Positions 5,763-5,918 of a DNA stretch of 5,918 nt are shown in pieces; position 1 is the first letter of the stretch, and each line of letters begins with the position of its first letter. Source of the stretch: Bacillota bacterium (GTDB lineage: Bacteria > Bacillota > Bacilli > Paenibacillales > NBRC-103111); the NCBI GenBank assembly GCA_023391955.1, contig JAEWAA010000234.1, positions 1 to 5,918 of the forward strand, written 5' to 3'. A model generated the notes under the pieces. The model did no database searches. It was not told the origin of the DNA and saw only the letters and a list, made by a program, of their open reading frames with translations. The translations under genes were made by a program, and so were the position numbers.

Positions 5763-5918
5763 CTACACCACCTGAATTTGTCCGGAATGCTCTTCGGTGA
5801 CCCGTCCGATCAATTGTGCCTCCACTCCGTCCGCCACCAGCTTCTCCAACAGCTCCGCACTGTCCGCCTCATCCACGGCAATCAGAAGCCCGCCGGAGGT
5901 AACCGCGTCGCATAGAAT
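5763..5918 (-). CDS. selD: Selenophosphate synthetase (selenide, water dikinase), C-terminal 51 residues
   Basis: Only the C-terminal end is in the window; the start lies to the right. SelD makes selenophosphate from selenide and ATP, the selenium donor for MnmH and for selenocysteine synthesis. The fragment carries the SelD C-terminal motif D-x-x-TSGGLL as DAVTSGGLLIAV (residues 4-15 of the fragment), followed by a helix (ADSAELLEKLVADG) and the closing strand IGRVTEEHSGQIQVV before TAG (5765-5763). This matches the ATP-binding C-terminal domain of the AIRS/PurM-like family. The active-site Cys or Sec, near the N-terminus, is not visible. The directly adjoining mnmH supports the assignment over other PurM-like proteins such as ThiL or HypE. 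Confidence 0.93.
   Translation of the reverse strand: MLCDAVTSGGLLIAVDEADSAELLEKLVADGVEAQLIGRVTEEHSGQIQVV
5768..5773 (-). promoter_or_regulatory. Shine-Dalgarno site for mnmH, inside the end of selD
   Basis: AGGTGG lies nine bases before GTG 5758 and is read as coding sequence near the selD stop. A closer GAGG (5763-5760) is only one base from the start and is unlikely to serve. The site supports the GTG start and coupling to selD translation. Confidence 0.6.

Overview
The window looks like chromosomal DNA of a GC-rich member of the Paenibacillaceae, most likely a Paenibacillus. That is an inference. It rests on Firmicutes-type Shine-Dalgarno sites (AAGGAGG), sigma-A-like promoters, a YhaO-type nuclease gene, and an intergenic repeat family with a TCTAACGG core that I associate with Paenibacillus genomes. 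I saw no sign of phage, transposase, CRISPR, tRNA or rRNA.

Layout. (1) Positions 1-2460, minus strand: a two-gene unit of a GT4-type glycosyltransferase (1273-2460) followed by a YhaO/SbcD-like DNA repair metallophosphoesterase (1-1276, its 3' end just outside the window). The genes overlap by four bases (GTGA), so they are probably translationally coupled. (2) Positions 2461-2591: a short divergent promoter region, with one sigma-A-like promoter facing each way and the two polymerase footprints expected to overlap. (3) Positions 2592-4400, plus strand: a membrane GGDEF protein with about seven transmembrane helices (predicted diguanylate cyclase), then after 36 bases an unrecognised soluble 200-residue protein. 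(4) Positions 4401-4714: a gap of 314 bases between convergent genes. It is occupied by a symmetric array of four 25-bp imperfect palindromes, two forward and two inverted, with exact 50-bp periodicity in each arm. (5) Positions 4715-5918, minus strand: a selenium unit with the end of selD (selenophosphate synthetase) and a complete mnmH (tRNA 2-selenouridine synthase), separated by four bases.

How the genes work together. SelD makes selenophosphate, the donor MnmH uses to convert 2-thiouridine to 2-selenouridine at the tRNA wobble position; this is the one clear pathway here. YhaO normally works with a large SMC/SbcC-like ATPase (YhaN), whose gene would be expected just left of the window. 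The glycosyltransferase and the GGDEF protein share a divergent promoter region and may share regulation, but nothing in the sequence shows which regulator or signal.

The most unusual structure is the repeat array at 4441-4627. The individual genes belong to known families, apart from the 200-residue protein.
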